Below are positions 24,264 to 33,539 of a DNA stretch of 64,000 nucleotides, piece after piece. Numbering within the stretch: the first letter of the stretch is position 1; every line of letters begins with the position of its first letter. The notes beneath the pieces were generated by a model that saw nothing but the letters and a program-made list of their open reading frames with translations, searched no databases and was not told the origin of the DNA. Source of the stretch: Holophagaceae bacterium (GTDB lineage: Bacteria; Acidobacteriota; Holophagae; Holophagales; Holophagaceae); contig JAJTBS010000001.1 in assembly GCA_021286765.1 (NCBI GenBank), positions 992,001 through 1,056,000 of the forward strand, in the 5' to 3' direction. The position numbers and the translations under genes were made by a program.

Positions 24264-27200
24264 TCAGAGTCCTGGAGGAGTGTAGCCGCCGCCGTTCACA
24301 TCCACAAAAATGGGGTTGGTCACGGCGATGGGATAGATGCCCTTCATGATCTTGTTCCAAGGTGTGCCCGTGCGGTAGGCGCCGGTCTGGGTTCTGGCGA
24401 CGCCTGCTTCGGCAACGACCCAGGCATCCTTGCCCGAGGGCATGGGCAGGCTGACGGTGGCCGTCCTGAGCCTGGGATCCGTGGCCGAGGCCGTGAAGCT
24501 GGCCAGCGGCACGGAGACGGGCGCAGAACCATTCACCACGAGGCGCACCTCATCCACAGGAACCCAATCGGGGGCGTAGAGCGAAATGGTCACACTCACC
24601 GTCGCATTGGTGCCGGTGACGAGTCCGCCGGGTCCGATGGCTCCCACCGACACGTCCAGCAGCGGCCCCGTGGAGGCGACAGCGGCTCCTGAGCGCAGGG
24701 CTGCCAGCACCGGATCCAGGGCGGTCTGGCTCAGGGTGGTGGAGGGCGCGAGCTTCAGGTAGGTCCGGGCCAGTCCCACGGGCGTGTCCAGGCTGTAGCG
24801 GGCCGCGGACAGCCCAAGCCCCTTGGTAAAGGCCGTGGGGGTCTGCTGGCTGAGGATGGCGAACCAATCGTCCCGGAGGGTGCTGTACTCGGCATACCAG
24901 GCGGTGGGATCAGCAGGATTGCAGCCCTCGGCACGCAGCAACTCGATGGCGTCGAAATCCCCCACCCGCTTCCCGAGGGAGGATGGGCCCGTCTGGGTCC
25001 ACCAGGCGTTGGCGCCCGTCCCAAGTGGCACGGTCCGATCAAATCCGCGCACAGTGAACAGCCCTTTGGCACCCCGGGGCTGATGGACGATGGTGTAGCC
25101 GCCCTCGGCCTGGGTGATGAACTCGGCGAGGTTCCACCCCTTGGAGGGCCGGGCTCCACCGTTGCGGTCCGTGGTCGGCGAAGGCGTGAACAGGGCGGTG
25201 GTGAAACCATCCGCGAGGGACGAGCTGCGGGCGCCCACCACGAAGGGATCGGCACCCAGGGGAGCGCGCTGAGCATCCGTCACAGCGGGGACGTCGATTT
25301 CCGCCCTGAATTCCGTCCGAAGGGCCGTGGGATCCGTGAGGACATCCTCCTCCGTGCGTGCCACGACCTGGATGCCCTCGGCCACGGCGGAACTCAGCAG
25401 TTCGCCGGGATTGAAGCCGCCGGTCGTCATCTGGGTCGGTGCCGGGACATCGAAACTGGTCCACCCGGCGGGTAAGGTGGGAGGGCTCACGACAAATCCA
25501 TGGGTGACCTTGTCCTGGCCACTAAAGGCCTTGACCGGAAGTGAATCCAGGTGGGACATGGGACCGCGGGTGGCATAGGCGAGGTAGTCCCCAGGCGGGA
25601 AGAACATGACTGCCGTGGAGGCCACGGAGCCGAAAGCCGTTCCGAAGATCTGATTTCCGGCGGTGTAGTGATAGGAGCCGTAATTGGCGCCTGCTCCGAT
25701 CTTCTCTTTGAAGACTTCGCTGTAGATGCTGGATAAGAGTCGGGTGCGCTGCACCTTTGGATCGGGAACCCCCAGCCCCAGGAAGGTAAGCCTCAGCGGG
25801 TTGAGGCCACCATATTCAAGCGTGCCAACCTGGCGGGCTGAGAAGCCATGGGCGGTCTGTTTGAACCCGATCACGTTCCCCACGGAGTCAAGCACGCCCG
25901 GATCATTGCGCTCGGGACTGAGAGCCTCGACCACCTGCCAAAGCTGAGTCTTCGAAGGGGTGATGAAGGTTGGAACCAGTGCTCGGGTGGAGTCGAGGGC
26001 ATTGGTCCCTCGGACAAGGGGAATAGCCTCTTTTTGGGCGTTCCTTGCTGTGATCCGGTACCGATAGGAGAATCCGGTAGTAGGATCTGGGATCACCGGC
26101 AACAGCATTCCGATGGGGCCCTGACCAGATTGAATTTCAGTCGGTTCAAGCCACTCCGCACGCTCAAGACGCCAGTTGGAAGGATTGGAGAGGTTGACGG
26201 GATCGTCCGAGTCGGCAGCACTAACGCCTTTATAGATGTAGCGCTCAACCTTGAACTCGGTCTGAAGCGGGCCGTTTCGAATGGCGGTGCCGAAGACGCT
26301 GAAGGCCAGGTAGCCGAGGTCCTGATTCTGTAAACCTCCCTTGGCCTGAGCCATCAGGTTGAAGACCGTGGTGGCCTGTGCAGGGAAAACGGTGGCATAG
26401 CTGGGCCCGCCCACCACATAGATTCTGCGGCGATAGGTGAGGGACTCACCAACGCCCAGAGGGGTCGATTTGACGGGGCTACCGACCACGAGACGGGCCG
26501 GGACCAGTGGGCGACTCTCGGACAGAGCATGCTGGGGATCCGATGCCACCAGAACCACTCCCTCATCCGCATTGTCCGGGATGGGGAGGATGCCCAGAGA
26601 AGCGTGGGAATCCACGGTGTTCGCGGCCGATTCGGACCCCATGAGCGCCACCATGGAGGCTCGAACGCTGTTGTGTAGAGGATCAGAAAAATCAGTCCCG
26701 GGAATCTCCACACCCCAGTTGTGGACCTGAATTGTCCCATCGAAGTTGGCATTGGCCGGCACATTGAAACGGAAGCCGCCCCCGCGCTGGAAGAGGAAGT
26801 CGCCCACGCTCTTCACCGGCAGGGCCGTGCCGCTGGCAGGGGTCAGTGTGGTCTCCAGGGTGAAGAAGATCTCGCCCTTGTTGAGGGTGATCCGGTGGGA
26901 CACGGAAACACCGGCCACACGGCCCTGGAGGTCGGTCGCCACCCCCAGTTTCCCCTTGGGATCCAGCAGGTAGCCCTGCATGTCGAGGCGCACCGAGTTG
27001 GTCTCAGTGCCCGGCATGTAGCGATCGAAGACCAGGGGCAGCTCCGGGTCCTGATTGGCCACGGGGCCCAGGCGCTCAAGCATGTCCGTGGGCATCGAGA
27101 CGCGGTGGAAGCTCTGATCCAGGGAGATGGATCCCACATCGAGCACGGCCCCGCCAGAGGGCGCTCCGAACTGGCCTTCCCGGTCCCCGAAGGCGGCACC

Positions 27201-27455
27201 ATCGATGGCCAGTTGGATGGAGTCATTGCCCAGATAGAAATCCCCAGGCCCAGCCGTGGCCTTGAGGCCGGCCACGCGATCCCCGCCCGTGGCTGGAATT
27301 TCCTCCACAGCCACATTGGGCCTGGCCACGCCCGTAGCCCGGAAGCACCCCATCCCTCCCGCCGAAAACAGCAAGGTCAGGGGCACCAGGGTCCGCAGGC
27401 TCAGCGAGGAGGCGCCCCGGAAGGGGGTGGCGACGGAAGCAGGGCTCATGTTCAT
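24264..27455 (-). CDS. Large lipoprotein with degenerate PHP (CehA/McbA-like) domain
   Basis: A surface or periplasmic protein of over 1000 residues with a signal ending in GGMGC. The N-terminal half is beta-rich and unassigned. From about residue 675 (counted from GTG/ATG 27485) it follows the layout of CehA/McbA-type PHP metallohydrolases: the GFNPGELLSSAVAEGIQVV helix, HQPRGAKGLF (801), DFDAIELL, DDWFAILSQ, then the LRSGAAVASTGPLLDVSV and PDWVPVDEVRLVVNG end. The metal ligands are lost: DxHxH is replaced by APTQMTT, TDHD by RTEED and NSDSH by GLGLSAARYS. Probably non-catalytic, perhaps a binding protein. Start uncertain (27485, 27455 or 27449). Confidence 0.7.
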   Translation of the reverse strand: MNMSPASVATPFRGASSLSLRTLVPLTLLFSAGGMGCFRATGVARPNVAVEEIPATGGDRVAGLKATAGPGDFYLGNDSIQLAIDGAAFGDREGQFGAPSGGAVLDVGSISLDQSFHRVSMPTDMLERLGPVANQDPELPLVFDRYMPGTETNSVRLDMQGYLLDPKGKLGVATDLQGRVAGVSVSHRITLNKGEIFFTLETTLTPASGTALPVKSVGDFLFQRGGGFRFNVPANANFDGTIQVHNWGVEIPGTDFSDPLHNSVRASMVALMGSESAANTVDSHASLGILPIPDNADEGVVLVASDPQHALSESRPLVPARLVVGSPVKSTPLGVGESLTYRRRIYVVGGPSYATVFPAQATTVFNLMAQAKGGLQNQDLGYLAFSVFGTAIRNGPLQTEFKVERYIYKGVSAADSDDPVNLSNPSNWRLERAEWLEPTEIQSGQGPIGMLLPVIPDPTTGFSYRYRITARNAQKEAIPLVRGTNALDSTRALVPTFITPSKTQLWQVVEALSPERNDPGVLDSVGNVIGFKQTAHGFSARQVGTLEYGGLNPLRLTFLGLGVPDPKVQRTRLLSSIYSEVFKEKIGAGANYGSYHYTAGNQIFGTAFGSVASTAVMFFPPGDYLAYATRGPMSHLDSLPVKAFSGQDKVTHGFVVSPPTLPAGWTSFDVPAPTQMTTGGFNPGELLSSAVAEGIQVVARTEEDVLTDPTALRTEFRAEIDVPAVTDAQRAPLGADPFVVGARSSSLADGFTTALFTPSPTTDRNGGARPSKGWNLAEFITQAEGGYTIVHQPRGAKGLFTVRGFDRTVPLGTGANAWWTQTGPSSLGKRVGDFDAIELLRAEGCNPADPTAWYAEYSTLRDDWFAILSQQTPTAFTKGLGLSAARYSLDTPVGLARTYLKLAPSTTLSQTALDPVLAALRSGAAVASTGPLLDVSVGAIGPGGLVTGTNATVSVTISLYAPDWVPVDEVRLVVNGSAPVSVPLASFTASATDPRLRTATVSLPMPSGKDAWVVAEAGVARTQTGAYRTGTPWNKIMKGIYPIAVTNPIFVDVNGGGYTPPGL

Positions 27456-27521
27456 CAATCGATCTCGCAGGAAGCGGAGGTCCATGGGTCTGGGCGGACG
27501 AAAGGTCTATGCTAACTCACG

Positions 27522-28205
27522 ATGCCGATCTCCGCCTTCCTTCATCGCTGCTGGCAACGCCGGTGGCCCCTGATCCTGGTCCCGACGCTGGCCCTCCTGG
27601 GAGATTTGCTGTGGACCCTGGGAAGGTTCCCCACCATGCACCGTCTGCAGATCTTCCCGGTGGAGCGCATGCCCGCGGTGGGCGGGGCCGTTCTGGTGCT
27701 CGGGGCCGGTGTCTATGGAGACGGGGAGCCCACCTCGATCCTGGAGGGCCGCCTCCGGACGGCCCTGGACCTCTACCGGAGTGGGCGGGTGCGGTGGTTC
27801 CTGGTCTCGGGCGACAACCGCCACGCCACCTACAACGAACCCCAGGCCATGCGGCGCTGGCTGGTCAAGCAGGGGGTGCCACCCACGCACATCGTCAGTG
27901 ACTACGCCGGGTTGCGCACCTGGGACAGCCTCCGGCGGGCCCAGGTCGTCTTCGGGCAGCGCCAGGTCGTGATCGTGACCTCGGATTTCCACCTGCCGAG
28001 GGCCCTGTACCTGGCGGATCACATGGGGCTCATGGCCTGGGGCGTCCCCGCCCGGACGGACGACCGCCCCTGGGCTTCCCGGTTCCGCTTCTGGACCCGC
28101 GAATACATCGCCCGCCACCTGGCCCTGTGGGACGCCTGGTTCCCCCCGGACGCCCGGCTCGGCCCCCGGGAACCCACCCCGGATGACTGGGATCCAGTCC
28201 GATGA
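27522..28205 (+). CDS. SanA/YdcF-like DUF218 membrane-anchored protein
   Basis: A 227-residue protein with one N-terminal membrane span (PLILVPTLALLGDLLWTLG) and a DUF218 domain. VLVLGAGVYGDGEPTSILEGRL, WFLVSGDN, the NEPQAM element, SDYAGLRTWDSLRRAQ, and VIVTSDFHLPRAL are the family's conserved blocks. E. coli SanA is linked to envelope permeability; the chemistry is unknown. The catalytic-looking acidic and glycine residues are all kept. It overlaps the thiolase start by 4 nt and is divergent from the large lipoprotein with only a short gap. Confidence 0.85.
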   Translation: MPISAFLHRCWQRRWPLILVPTLALLGDLLWTLGRFPTMHRLQIFPVERMPAVGGAVLVLGAGVYGDGEPTSILEGRLRTALDLYRSGRVRWFLVSGDNRHATYNEPQAMRRWLVKQGVPPTHIVSDYAGLRTWDSLRRAQVVFGQRQVVIVTSDFHLPRALYLADHMGLMAWGVPARTDDRPWASRFRFWTREYIARHLALWDAWFPPDARLGPREPTPDDWDPVR

Positions 28206-29341
28206 GGGGATCGCGGGATGTGGTCATCCTCGAAGCCCGGAGGCTACCCCAGGGACGATATGGAGGGGCCCTCGCGGGCCTGGGCGCAGTCAACCTCGGA
28301 CTGGCCGCGGTGGAGGGCGTCATCCGGAATCCCGCCCTCCCCCAAGCCTGCAGCCTGCTTTGGGGCATGGCCCGGAGCCATACCCAGGGCATGAACCCGG
28401 CCCGGACATTGGCCCTGAAGGGCGGCTTGCCCCACGACACCCCCGCCTTCACCCTCAACATGGCTTGCGGCTCCAGCCTCCAGGCCCTCATCCTCGGCGC
28501 CCAGCGCCTGACCGCTGGCGGGGCTCCCGTGCTGGTCGGCGGGAGCGAGGCCATGTCCGACACGCCCCATCTGGTCCCTGGGCTCCGCCGGGGTTTCCGC
28601 ATGGGCCACCGCCAGCTTCCGGACGTGATGCACCTGGACGGCCTCCGCTGTCCTGTCACGGGCCTCCTCATGGGGGAGACCATCGAGCGGCTGGTCCGGA
28701 AGCGCGGCATCACGCGGCTGGAGGCGGACGCCTGGGCTGCGGAGAGCCACCGCCGGGCCCGGCTCAGCGACACCCGCGCCGAGCGCCTGCCGCACCCCAA
28801 GCTCGACCAGGACGAATGCATCCGGGCGGATGTCTCGGAGGCTTCGCTGGCCCGGCTCGCACCCGCCTTCGACCCGGCCGGTCAGGTCACCGCGGGCAAT
28901 GCCTCGGCCCTGTCCGACGGAGCCGCAGCTCTGCTCCTGGCCCGCCGGGACCAGGCAGGCGAGGCCAGGCCCCTGGCTCGAATCCTCGGCTGGAGCGAAG
29001 CGGGCGTGGACCCCCTGGACATGGGCGAGGCGCCCGTGCCGGCCGTCCAACGCCTTCTCGCCGAACGCGGGATGGTCGTGGGGGACATCGACCTCTGGGA
29101 GCTGAACGAGGCCTTCTCCGCCCAACTGCTCGTCTGCCAGCGGCAACTCGCCATTCCGGCCGACCGGCTGAATGTGGTGGGGGGCGGCGTGGCCCTGGGC
29201 CACCCCATCGGCGCCACTGGCGCCCGGATCGTCTGTACGCTGGTCCACCAGCTGCGGCAGCGGGGCGGTGGACTGGGCATCGCCACCCTCGGCATTGGAG
29301 GAGGACTGGGCCTGGCTTTGCTGATCGAGGCGGAGGCCTAA
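28202..29341 (+). CDS. Thiolase-family acyl-CoA acyltransferase, atypical
   Basis: A 379-residue thiolase fold protein. The nucleophilic cysteine is Cys89 in LNMACGSSLQAL. The conserved NEAFSAQ and the catalytic histidine in GGGVALGHPIGATGAR are also present. The C-terminal block, normally ATLCIGGGMG with the acid/base cysteine, reads GIATLGIGGGLGLA, so Gly364 stands in place of the second catalytic cysteine (GGC codon). The enzyme may do one half-reaction, act as a different acyl transferase, or be impaired. It begins four bases inside the sanA-like gene and is convergent with the acyltransferase/ligase gene, overlapping by 4 nt. Confidence 0.82.
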   Translation: MRGSRDVVILEARRLPQGRYGGALAGLGAVNLGLAAVEGVIRNPALPQACSLLWGMARSHTQGMNPARTLALKGGLPHDTPAFTLNMACGSSLQALILGAQRLTAGGAPVLVGGSEAMSDTPHLVPGLRRGFRMGHRQLPDVMHLDGLRCPVTGLLMGETIERLVRKRGITRLEADAWAAESHRRARLSDTRAERLPHPKLDQDECIRADVSEASLARLAPAFDPAGQVTAGNASALSDGAAALLLARRDQAGEARPLARILGWSEAGVDPLDMGEAPVPAVQRLLAERGMVVGDIDLWELNEAFSAQLLVCQRQLAIPADRLNVVGGGVALGHPIGATGARIVCTLVHQLRQRGGGLGIATLGIGGGLGLALLIEAEA

Positions 29342-31968
29342 ACGGCCGTTTCGGCCAGCAAGGCTTTCAGTGCCCGGTAGTCGGTCTTGCCGGTACCCAG
29401 GGTGGGAATCTGGTCAACCTTGCGGACCACCCGGATGTTGTGCAGCGAAGAAAGTCCGGCGGCGCGGATGGCCGCATTGGCTTCATCCCGGGCGATGCCA
29501 GACACCGAAAAGAGGATCAGGTCGGGGTTCAGCTCCTCCGCGGAGGATTCAACCGCCAGCAATGGCTCCGTCTCCTCCTCGCCCTGGAACCGACGGGACA
29601 GGGCCTCCTCGATGGCCGGCAGGGAGACCATCTCGCCACCCAGCTTCACGAAGCGCTTGAGTCGTCCCGAGAACACGAGGACACCACGGTCCTGGTAGAC
29701 GAGATCGCCCGTGCGATACCACTGGCGGCCCTCGAAGGTCTCGAACGGCGATTCCACATCGGGGTTCAGGTAACCGGAAAAAATGCTGGGTCCGCGCACC
29801 AGGAGCATGCCGGGCTGACCGGGTTCGACCCTCCGGCCGGATTCCAGGTCGACGATGGCCCACTCCACGGAAAGCAGAGGCTTCCCGATGGTGCCGGTCC
29901 GGGGATCGTCATCCCGGTTCACCGACACCACAGGGGAGCATTCCGTGATGCCATAGCCTTCAAGCACGGTGGTCTTCGGCCAGCGCTTCGCGAGGGTGGC
30001 GTAGATTTGCTCGGGGCATTTCTCCGCGCCGGACACGACGATGCGCAGGGACTCCAGGTGGCGGTCCTCGGCCATGCGGAGAATGCCCCCCAGGAAGGTG
30101 GGCGTGCCGACCAGCAGCGTCGCGTGGTAGGCCTCGATGAGGCGGGCCAGCATCCGGCCCTCGGTGGGATTGGGGTGGTAGACCACGCGCAGTCCCACGA
30201 GAAGCGGCAGGATGGTGGTGGTGGTGAGGCCGAAGGCGTGGAAGGGCGGCAGGCATCCCATCACCCGCTCATCTGCGCGGAAGTTCAGGGCCTGGGCCGA
30301 GTCGCGGATGTTGGCCAGGATGTTCCCATGGCTCAGGGGCACGGCCTTGGGCAGGCTCTCGCTGCCGCTGGTGAAGAGCACCGCGGCCGTCTCGGGAGCC
30401 TTCGCGGCCATCAGGGACACCCAGTTGAATCGCGCCCGGAAGGCCGCAGCCAGCTTGGTGGAGAGGGTGATCTTCTTGCCGACTTCGTCCAGCAGCAGCA
30501 GGCGGCCCTTGACGGCCCCAAGGTCCACGCCCTGGGCATCCAGCCGGTTCACGAGGGTGGAGACGGTGACGACGTGCTTGACGCCCACGAGATCCAGCCC
30601 GTAGCCCATGCTGCGGGCGCCGGCGGTCCAGTTCACCAGGACCGGCGTCTTCCCGGCGAAGAGCAGGGCCAGGTAGAGGATGCTGGCGCCGCCCGAGGCG
30701 GGCAGCATCAGCCCCACATGGGAGCCTTCCAGGGTCTCGAAGATGGGCTTCAGGACCATGATGGCGGTGATGACATCGCGGTAGGTCTTCACCCCGCCGG
30801 TCTGGTCCGCCAGTACCACGCGCCGGGGGTCTCGCTTGGCCTGCTTGAGGAACACCTCGGGAATGGTGTCTCCGACCGGCATCTCGATGGGAAGGTCGGT
30901 GCGGGAGTGGAACCAGGCATGGGGCACGGCCTTGAGCTCACCCTGCCTCAAGGAAATGGCGGCCCCGGTGGCAGCCAGCATGACGTCGGACACCGTCTGC
31001 AGCGAAGCGGGGTCACTGCAGGCATACCCGTAGGCCCGCCAGATCCAGAGTTCCAGTTCCCGGTGGCCCAGGGCGTCCATGTCCAGATCCCGCACCAACG
31101 AGTGGGATTCCTGGATGTCGGACAGACCCGTCACCACCTGGAGGTGTCGGCGCACCGCATCCCGCACGGCGGGTGGCACATTGCGGGGGTTGCCCTCCAC
31201 CCGGGGCCTCGGTGGTTCCGGCAGGGTGCGGGGGGCATGGTCCTTCCACACCAGGTAGGGCACGAAGGTCCGGGGCGAGGCCTCCCGGTTCAGACGGGCT
31301 TCCAGGGCCTGATTCAGGGAGGCCCGCCCTTCCCCGAGGGGCAGGCCAAACACCTCCTCCAGGACCAGGTGGACTTCCCGGCGAGGCATGAAGAAGAGGC
31401 CATTGGCGAAGAGGTATCCCAGGCTCTTGGCCAGTTCAAGCCCCAGCGCGGGCCGTCGGCCTGAGGCGGCGCTGAAGCGGCTGCCCCAGAGGCCCTGGAG
31501 CCGGACCATGACCACCCGTGTGCCGGGCGCCTGCCGGAGGATGGAGGCCACGACGCTGTTGTCCGACAAATCCTCGGTCTTCTGGCGCGCCAGGCGCCCT
31601 CCGGGAAACAGCAGAAGGTTCCGCCCCGCCTCCAGGCATCCGGCCAGCGAGGCCAATTCATGGTCCAGGGCTTCGCGGCAGCGATCGCCGTGCGTGACGG
31701 GATCTGGCAGCGCCCGCGCGCCCAACAGGCGCGCCAACCACCTCAGGGGTGCGGATGCGGCGTGGTCCCGCCCTGCGACCAGGATCGGAGCATGCCGATG
31801 GTGCAGCTCAGAACTGAGAAGGAAGGGATCCATCAGGGTCGGGTGGCTGGCCAGGAAGAGGATGCCCTTCCCTCCGTCACTGGCGGGAGGATCACCGCCC
31901 TCCCGATGGATGCGGTATCGCAGCCGCAACAGCGGCCGACCCAGGGCTCGGATCAGGGATGCAATCAT
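29338..31968 (-). CDS. Acyltransferase / acyl-ACP or acyl-CoA ligase fusion with ACP-like insert
   Basis: An 876-residue protein like Aas, which re-acylates lysophospholipids. Residues 1-230 are a PlsC-type acyltransferase with the HX4D motif SHPTLMDPF (His42, Asp47) and LFPGGRLAR. Residues about 265-335 look like an acyl carrier domain, LVRDLDMDALGHRELEL, but the DSL serine is Ala299. Residues 350-876 are an AMP-forming ligase with LFTSGSESLPKAVPLSHGN, GYGITECSP, WYRTGDL and the C-terminal lysine region GTGKTDYRAL. The ACP-like piece cannot take phosphopantetheine, so it is perhaps a docking module. No known partner nearby. Confidence 0.83.
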   Translation of the reverse strand: MIASLIRALGRPLLRLRYRIHREGGDPPASDGGKGILFLASHPTLMDPFLLSSELHHRHAPILVAGRDHAASAPLRWLARLLGARALPDPVTHGDRCREALDHELASLAGCLEAGRNLLLFPGGRLARQKTEDLSDNSVVASILRQAPGTRVVMVRLQGLWGSRFSAASGRRPALGLELAKSLGYLFANGLFFMPRREVHLVLEEVFGLPLGEGRASLNQALEARLNREASPRTFVPYLVWKDHAPRTLPEPPRPRVEGNPRNVPPAVRDAVRRHLQVVTGLSDIQESHSLVRDLDMDALGHRELELWIWRAYGYACSDPASLQTVSDVMLAATGAAISLRQGELKAVPHAWFHSRTDLPIEMPVGDTIPEVFLKQAKRDPRRVVLADQTGGVKTYRDVITAIMVLKPIFETLEGSHVGLMLPASGGASILYLALLFAGKTPVLVNWTAGARSMGYGLDLVGVKHVVTVSTLVNRLDAQGVDLGAVKGRLLLLDEVGKKITLSTKLAAAFRARFNWVSLMAAKAPETAAVLFTSGSESLPKAVPLSHGNILANIRDSAQALNFRADERVMGCLPPFHAFGLTTTTILPLLVGLRVVYHPNPTEGRMLARLIEAYHATLLVGTPTFLGGILRMAEDRHLESLRIVVSGAEKCPEQIYATLAKRWPKTTVLEGYGITECSPVVSVNRDDDPRTGTIGKPLLSVEWAIVDLESGRRVEPGQPGMLLVRGPSIFSGYLNPDVESPFETFEGRQWYRTGDLVYQDRGVLVFSGRLKRFVKLGGEMVSLPAIEEALSRRFQGEEETEPLLAVESSAEELNPDLILFSVSGIARDEANAAIRAAGLSSLHNIRVVRKVDQIPTLGTGKTDYRALKALLAETAV

Positions 31969-32100
31969 CGGGAATCAGGACCTGCCTACCGGACAACGGA
32001 GGAATCCAGGATTGTAGCGGGAATTATTTCCAAGCCCTAAACGGGTTCATCCACATCTGCGAAGATAGGTGGGGTTCCTGCGCATCCCCTTGAGGTCTTC

Positions 32101-32832
32101 ATGTCCGACGCCCCCCTGATCCGACTTACTAACATCACCAAGGTCTATCAGATGGGTGACATGGAAGTGCGTGCGCTGGACGGCGTCTCCATGGAGATCG
32201 CCCGCGGGGAATACGTGGCCATCATGGGCCCCTCTGGCTCCGGCAAGTCCACGATGATGAACGTCATCGGGTGCCTGGACACCCCCACCGACGGCACCTA
32301 CGAGCTGAACGGCAAGCTGGCCTCGGCCATGACAGATGACAACCTGGCCCAGATCCGCAACGAGGAGATCGGCTTCGTCTTCCAGACCTTCAACCTGCTG
32401 GCCCGCACCACCTCTCTGCAGAACGTGGAACTGCCCCTGATCTACGCGGGCAAGACGCCCGCCGAGCGGCACGAGATGGCTCAGAAGGCCCTGGAGAACG
32501 TCGGCCTCGGCACCCGCAGCGACCACATGCCCAACCAGCTCTCAGGCGGACAGCGCCAGCGCGTGGCCATCGCCCGGGCCCTGGTGAACGACCCCTCCAT
32601 CCTCCTGGCGGATGAGCCCACCGGGGCCCTGGATTCCAAGACCAGCATTGAGATCATGGCCCTGTTCGAGGAGCTGTACCAGAAGGGCAACACCATCATC
32701 CTCGTGACCCATGAAGAGGACATTGCCCGCCACGCCCACCGGATCGTGAAGCTCCGGGACGGGAAGATCATCCACGACGAGCCGAACACCCCCATCACCC
32801 CCGAAGAACATCTGGCCAACCTGAGCCTCTAA
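32101..32832 (+). CDS. MacB/LolD-type ABC transporter ATPase
   Basis: A 243-residue ATP-binding subunit of the MacB/LolD/FtsE group. Walker A is GPSGSGKST, the Q-loop lies in [13 protein letters not shown], the signature is LSGGQRQR, and Walker B is [13 protein letters not shown] followed by the H-loop VTHEED. MacB-like permease partners normally lie next to it; here the next gene is carbonic anhydrase, so it is an orphan ATPase in this window. It could serve a permease encoded elsewhere for lipoprotein or peptide export. Confidence 0.9.
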   Translation: MSDAPLIRLTNITKVYQMGDMEVRALDGVSMEIARGEYVAIMGPSGSGKSTMMNVIGCLDTPTDGTYELNGKLASAMTDDNLAQIRNEEIGFVFQTFNLLARTTSLQNVELPLIYAGKTPAERHEMAQKALENVGLGTRSDHMPNQLSGGQRQRVAIARALVNDPSILLADEPTGALDSKTSIEIMALFEELYQKGNTIILVTHEEDIARHAHRIVKLRDGKIIHDEPNTPITPEEHLANLSL

Positions 32833-32862
32833 GGATGGCCTGACCTCCGGTAGAATCCTCGG

Positions 32863-33531
32863 ATGCAGAAGCTCGTCCAAGGCATCCACCACTTCCAGAC
32901 CCAGATCTTCAGCTCCCACAGAGAGCTGTTCGAGCGGCTGGACCAGGACCAGGCCCCCGAGACGCTGTTTATCACCTGCTCGGATTCGCGCATCAGTCCG
33001 AACCTGATCACGCAGACCCAGCCGGGGGAGCTCTTCATCCTCCGCAACGTGGGGAACCTGATCCCGCCCTACGAAAGCATGGGCGGCATGGCCGCCGGCA
33101 TCGAGTTCGCCGTGGCCAGCCTGCAGGTGAAGGACATCATCATCTGCGGCCACTCCAACTGCGGCGCCATGAAGGCCCTGCTGGAGCCCGAGACCGTGGG
33201 CGAGCTGCCGGCCACCAAAGCCTGGCTGGCCCATGCCCGAACTACCGAACGGATCATCTGGGAGAGCTACGGACACCTCAAGGGCAACGAGCTGCTCCAC
33301 GCCACCGTGGAGGAGAACGTCCTGGTCCAGCTGGACAACCTCCGGAAGCACCCCTCCGTGGCCAAGGCCATGGCCAACGGCATGCTGCACCTGCACGCCT
33401 GGTACTACAAGATCGAGACCGGCGAGGTCTTCGCCTTCGATCCAGGGCGCGGCCAATATGTCTCCGTCACGGGCACGGACGGCCTGGCCCCGCTGAACGA
33501 GGAACACCGCGCGACAGACCTGTCGATCTAG
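32863..33531 (+). CDS. Beta-class carbonic anhydrase
   Basis: Interconverts CO2 and bicarbonate. In 222 residues the zinc ligands Cys39 (TCSDSR), His97 and Cys100 (GHSNCGAM) and the Asp41-Arg43 dyad are all present, with LRNVGNLIPPYE nearby. Its length and motifs suit a plant/bacterial beta-CA. The ORF ends in LSI-stop within a palindrome shared with era on the opposite strand (33520-33539). A 30-bp gap from the ABC gene suggests possible cotranscription. Confidence 0.93.
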   Translation: MQKLVQGIHHFQTQIFSSHRELFERLDQDQAPETLFITCSDSRISPNLITQTQPGELFILRNVGNLIPPYESMGGMAAGIEFAVASLQVKDIIICGHSNCGAMKALLEPETVGELPATKAWLAHARTTERIIWESYGHLKGNELLHATVEENVLVQLDNLRKHPSVAKAMANGMLHLHAWYYKIETGEVFAFDPGRGQYVSVTGTDGLAPLNEEHRATDLSI

Positions 33532-33539
33532 ATCGACAG
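33520..33539. repeat. 20-bp perfect palindrome over two convergent stop codons
   Basis: CTGTCGATCTAGATCGACAG reads the same on both strands and contains the stop codons of the carbonic anhydrase and era genes, which overlap by CTAG. Both proteins therefore end in Leu-Ser-Ile. It lacks T-runs and a loop, so a classic terminator is unlikely. Confidence 0.85.

Noticed and set aside
29340-29351. AAACGGCCGTTT palindrome at the thiolase/ligase stops
   Set aside because: Only 12 bp, with no loop or T-run; common by chance in GC-rich DNA. Recorded because a similar but longer palindrome exists at era.
28183-31464. A 1093-codon open frame on the plus strand across the thiolase and acyltransferase genes
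   Set aside because: It is out of frame with the thiolase and antisense to the acyl-ligase fusion; composition is Gly/Arg/His-rich with no motif. It is a shadow of high third-position GC.
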